Assembly (NCBI RefSeq): GCF_015624425.1
Contig: NZ_CP049919.1
Span: 3,162,001 to 3,226,000, forward strand
DNA length: 64,000 nt
Direction: 5' to 3'
DNA from: Roseateles sp. DAIF2
GTDB lineage: Bacteria; Pseudomonadota; Gammaproteobacteria; Burkholderiales; Burkholderiaceae_C
The translations under genes and the position numbers were made by a program. The notes beneath the pieces are model-generated. The model searched no databases, had not been told where the DNA came from, and saw only the letters and a list, made by a program, of their open reading frames with translations. Shown here piece after piece: positions 61,587 through 64,000 of the stretch (its first letter is position 1; each line of letters begins with the position of its first letter).

Positions 61587-61835
61587 ATGAACGTTATCGT
61601 GCTGATCGCCGCCGCGGCGCTCGCGGCGCTGGGGGCGCTGTTGTTTGCGCTGGACTACATCGGCTGGGGCCTGGCGCTCTGGGTCGGTGCCGCCGTTGTG
61701 TCCCAATCGGTCATCATGGCCGAGGTCTGGCGCGACCTGCGCGAGCGCCGGCCGACCGGCGCACGGCCATGGGCCGGGCCCTGGCATGCCGGCGATCTGG
61801 TCGCCAGCATCCAGCGGGTACTGGCCAAGCATTGA
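61587..61835 (+). CDS. Small membrane protein, paralogue A
   Basis: The protein has 82 residues: an N-terminal helix pair (MNVIVLIAAAALAALGALLFALDYIGWGLALWVGAAVV) and a soluble tail ending GDLVASIQRVLAKH. The ATG follows AAGGAG. It is about two-thirds identical (55 of 82 positions by eye) to the protein at 63060. No family recognised. It follows palindrome site 4. Confidence 0.65.
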   Translation: MNVIVLIAAAALAALGALLFALDYIGWGLALWVGAAVVSQSVIMAEVWRDLRERRPTGARPWAGPWHAGDLVASIQRVLAKH

Positions 61836-61926
61836 AGCTTTTACCGAGAAATGGGGGCTGTGCCGCACAGACCGGGAAACCAGCCGGGTCCATGCTGTGC
61901 GCAGCCCTCGTGACGCTGGAGATCAC

Positions 61927-62169
61927 ATGCAAGCGTTCTATCACCTTACTTCCGGATCGGTGCGCTTCTGGGTGCTCGTCGACCAGGCCCTCGTGGGAGC
62001 CAGCATCAGGAAGGAAACCCTGCACTACCGCTACAACCCCTACAGCCTGGACGACGACCCCTTGAGCACCTATCTGGCCCATGCCGCGGAGATTGACGAG
62101 ATCGTGCGCCGCCGCGTCGCCGGCGGTTCACGCGAGCCGGTGATCGTGCGGGATCACGACATGCGGTGA
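61927..62169 (+). CDS. Hypothetical small protein
   Basis: The 80-residue protein begins MQAFYHLTSGSVRFWVLVDQ and contains ASIRKETLHYRYNPYSLDDDPLSTYLAHAAEIDEIVRRR. It is soluble, with sheet then helix, and no family is recognised. It lies 91 bp after paralogue A on the same strand. Coding is supported by codon bias and position in a run of like-sized genes. Confidence 0.58.
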   Translation: MQAFYHLTSGSVRFWVLVDQALVGASIRKETLHYRYNPYSLDDDPLSTYLAHAAEIDEIVRRRVAGGSREPVIVRDHDMR

Positions 62170-62229
62170 TGCAGCAGAGGCAACAGGGATCCCGCCTCCC
62201 CGGCGGGCAAGCAACACTCAGGATATGCC

Positions 62230-62700
62230 ATGACCTCCCTCTCCTACCCTATCGGCAGCAATGATTGGTTGACCGCACAGCCACACGGGGGCAGCGCGCG
62301 AAGCCAGCTGATGCAACGTTATGCGATCAGTTTCAACGGCAGGCATTTCCAGTACCGCAGCTACCGGTACGAGCATCTGTCCGAAGCCGTCGCCTACGCG
62401 CGGCTGGAGCAGCATGCTGTGCCGGCGCTGCCGCCCGTGCGCGATCCCGAACCCTTCCTTGAAGTGGTCGAGAGGCCCACGCCGGCCCAACGCAGGGTCA
62501 TGGAAAACCTTGGCATCAGCTATCGACTGGGTTACTACCGTTGGGGGCCCTACCGCTATGAACGCCTCGAAGACGCCATCGCTTACGCCTGGCAACACCA
62601 GTTCCCGACCGGTCTTCCAGTAGCGCTGGCCGGCGATGGCACACAACCCAGGCTTGAACCGGCCGGCGCTCGTGAGTTGGATCGAAGGAAGGCCGAGTAG
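62230..62700 (+). CDS. Hypothetical protein with two internal repeats
   Basis: The 156-residue protein holds two related units: YAISFNGRHFQYRSYRYEHLSEAVAYARLEQ near 30-60 and GISYRLGYYRWGPYRYERLEDAIAYAWQHQ near 96-126. Each has an aromatic strand, Y-R-Y-E, and an A-x-A-Y-A helix, suggesting a small duplicated domain. The family is unknown to me. It starts 60 bp after the gene at 61927. Confidence 0.62.
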   Translation: MTSLSYPIGSNDWLTAQPHGGSARSQLMQRYAISFNGRHFQYRSYRYEHLSEAVAYARLEQHAVPALPPVRDPEPFLEVVERPTPAQRRVMENLGISYRLGYYRWGPYRYERLEDAIAYAWQHQFPTGLPVALAGDGTQPRLEPAGARELDRRKAE

Positions 62701-63059
62701 TCATCGCGCGGCACAAGCACTCACGGATCAGGCCATCCGAGCCGCCGAGCCGCCGAGCCGCAACGCAGCCTGGGCGCTTTTCGAATCCTCATGGCCCGGC
62801 CAAGAAGGAAGATTGAACACATGCGGCAGTGTCTGCGCGGACCACCAGGACCATCGGCCCACACTGCGATGACGGTCTCCCTCCGCCCCGGCAGGTAGGC
62901 GATGTGATCGCCCCAAGAAGGCGATCGTGCGACAACGAACCGACCCGGGCCATCAAGAGGTGCAAGCTCCGCATCAAGTCACGGCCCAAGCATGCGGCCG
63001 AAGCACTGAGGGGCGCCAACCGTCCAAGCTCCGCCGTCCGTCCTCCAAAGGCCCGCATC
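62701..63059. other. Intergenic region with palindrome site 5
   Basis: No gene is supported in these 359 bp. They contain the degenerate palindrome at 62926 and the duplicated segment near 62972. A short imperfect repeat CCGAGCCGC occurs at about 62739-62760. Confidence 0.42.
62926..62941. promoter_or_regulatory. CRP-type palindrome, site 5 (imperfect)
   Basis: CGTGCGACAACGAACC matches the GGTGCG-N4-CGCACC pattern at 10 of 12 positions and is followed by GACC, as in sites 1, 2 and 4. It is 118 bp before the paralogue at 63060, close to the spacing of site 4 from paralogue A. Confidence 0.4.
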
Positions 63060-63305
63060 ATGAATGCCATCTCTCTGATTGTCGCAACCGTACTCACGAG
63101 CCTGGGGGCACTGTTCGCCTTGGACTGCATCGGCTGGGCCCCGACACTCTGGATCGGTGCCGCCGTTGTCTCCCCGTTCTTCATCATGACGGAGGTCTGT
63201 CAGGACCTGAACGAACGTCGGCCGCCCGGCGCATGGCCGTGGTCCGGGACCTGGCATGCCGGCGACCTGATCGCCAGTCTCCAGCGCGTGCTAGCCAGAC
63301 ATTGA
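63060..63305 (+). CDS. Small membrane protein, paralogue B
   Basis: The 81-residue protein begins MNAISLIVATVLTSLGALFALDCIGW and ends GDLIASLQRVLARH. It differs from paralogue A mainly in the membrane part. The tail motif NERRPPGAWPWSGTWHAGDL is the conserved core. The ATG at 63060 is in the same position as in paralogue A. Function unknown. Confidence 0.65.
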   Translation: MNAISLIVATVLTSLGALFALDCIGWAPTLWIGAAVVSPFFIMTEVCQDLNERRPPGAWPWSGTWHAGDLIASLQRVLARH

Positions 63306-63447
63306 GGAGAGCATCCGAGACCTCTACGCTGGAGCCGTTCGTCAAATGCCTGACTGCGTGTCGGTGCTGTAGCGAGCGGACCAGATACCGCTCCTCGCGG
63401 GCTTACCTGCGGTGTCGTTCAGCTCGCACCGCTTCAAAGGAGCTGCC

Positions 63448-63699
63448 ATGCTCATCACTTCATTGCTTCCGCAATCCCGCCTTGGTCAGCTGGACGCTCT
63501 GTCCGGCAGCGTGGCGGCACTGCGTTGCCGCCAGGCCGCGGAGATTCCGACGGGTTATATCGAGGACTATGTGTCGCTGAGCTGGCTCGAATGGCATGGC
63601 GGCCACCTGCGCCTGACCATTGTCGGCACGAACATCCTGCAGCAGTTGGCCCATGAGGCCATCTCCAAGGCCCGGCCTTCGCCCCGCAAGCATCCATGA
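63448..63699 (+). CDS. Hypothetical small protein before nhaA
   Basis: The 83-residue protein begins MLITSLLPQSRLGQLDALSGS, has a middle segment IEDYVSLSWLEWHGGHLRLTIVGTNILQQL, and a basic end. AAAGGAG lies 6 bp before the ATG. Its stop overlaps the nhaA start (ATGA), so translation is coupled. No family recognised. Confidence 0.62.
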   Translation: MLITSLLPQSRLGQLDALSGSVAALRCRQAAEIPTGYIEDYVSLSWLEWHGGHLRLTIVGTNILQQLAHEAISKARPSPRKHP

Positions 63700-64000
63700 T
63701 CGATCGTCCGCTCGGGGCATCCGCCTCCGTCAAGCTTCCTCACGGCTTGATTGATCGGATCACGCCGCCATTCGTCAAGTTCCTGCGCATTGAAGCAGCC
63801 GGCGGGGCCGTCCTGCTGCTGTTCACCATCGCGGCCCTCATCTTGTCGAATTCGCCTTGGTCCGGCTCGTTCCTTGGCCTCTGGGAGACCCAGCTCGAAC
63901 TCCGGCTCGGCAGCCTTGAATTCAGTCGATCGCTAAAGGGATGGATCAATGACGGGCTGATGACCTTGTTCTTCTTTCTGGTCGCGCTGGAGCTCAAACG
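63696..64000 (+). CDS. nhaA: Na+/H+ antiporter NhaA, N-terminal part (cut by window end)
   Basis: About 101 codons are visible and the frame is open to the last base. FLRIEAAGGAVLLLFTIAALILSNSPW and KGWINDGLMTLFFFLVALELK are NhaA signatures of the first two helices and the following region. NhaA exports Na+ in exchange for protons at high pH or salt. The start ATG overlaps the preceding stop. The later functional aspartates lie beyond the window. Confidence 0.88.
   Translation, partial: MIDRPLGASASVKLPHGLIDRITPPFVKFLRIEAAGGAVLLLFTIAALILSNSPWSGSFLGLWETQLELRLGSLEFSRSLKGWINDGLMTLFFFLVALELK

Noticed and set aside
63360..63375. GGTGCTGTAGCGAGCG before the small gene at 63448
   Set aside because: Only about 8 of 12 palindrome positions match, within what chance gives in GC-rich DNA.
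1..64000. CRISPR arrays, rRNA, tRNA, insertion sequences
   Set aside because: No regular repeat-spacer pattern, no recognisable RNA gene and no transposase reading frame was found by eye; a tRNA or Rfam scan was not possible.

Overview
The window is high-GC DNA (roughly two-thirds G+C in most genes) from a betaproteobacterium, most likely of the order Burkholderiales. This is inferred from protein style (NarGHJI, UbiUVT, quinol-type NOR, NsrR, NnrS, DUF2249) and codon use; no rRNA or tRNA was seen that could place it more precisely. 

Positions 1-30 kb are an anaerobic respiration district. It holds the end of an nnrS gene; ubiU-ubiV-ubiT for oxygen-independent ubiquinone synthesis; an NO-detoxification operon (DUF2249 protein, quinol-dependent NO reductase, the NO sensor NsrR, a MIP18-type Fe-S protein, an NnrS-like membrane protein and nnrS); a SLAC1/TehA channel and a GlxA-type regulator; a DGC-domain protein; the class III ribonucleotide reductase genes nrdD, a separate glycyl-radical polypeptide and nrdG; and on the minus strand narX-narL-narK1-narK2-narG-narH-narJ-narI-parvulin-carbonic anhydrase. 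Several promoters carry 14-bp FNR/Dnr-type boxes with an unusual TTGCG half. The NO operon adds an NsrR-like operator where its transcript would start, and nrdD adds two tandem NrdR boxes 32 bp apart. The parts form a coherent low-oxygen/nitrate/NO regulon: quinone supply, nitrate respiration, NO removal and anaerobic dNTP synthesis.

Positions about 30.4-33.5 kb are a small lower-GC islet that looks like the remnant of a mobile element. It has a small HTH protein, a secreted protein broken at a run of six G/C, a small membrane protein with a strong terminator, a 114-bp imperfect palindrome, and a parB-like gene cut to about its first 170 codons.

Positions 33.5-45 kb are accessory metabolism and signalling: an alpha/beta hydrolase, a YcaC-type cysteine hydrolase, an XapX protein, a large amidohydrolase, DoxX, and an MFS exporter with a C-terminal ABM-like domain. 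These are followed by an orphan LuxR-type protein with a degenerate receiver and a 1019-residue propeller-type histidine kinase with its response regulator.

Positions 45-64 kb hold stress and envelope functions: a cytosolic trypsin-like protease, DUF883-like, BON, ferritin-like and OmpA proteins, a 2718-residue cyclic beta-1,2-glucan synthase, a fatty-acid-hydroxylase-type protein, two tandem Crp/Fnr paralogues with almost identical DNA-binding ends, a diguanylate cyclase, a run of small uncharacterised proteins including a duplicated membrane protein, and the start of nhaA. Five intergenic sites in this half share a 16-bp CRP-type palindrome architecture (xGTxCG-N4-CGxACx). I suggest they are targets of the two Crp/Fnr paralogues and define a small stress regulon; this is the most interesting unexplained pattern in the window.
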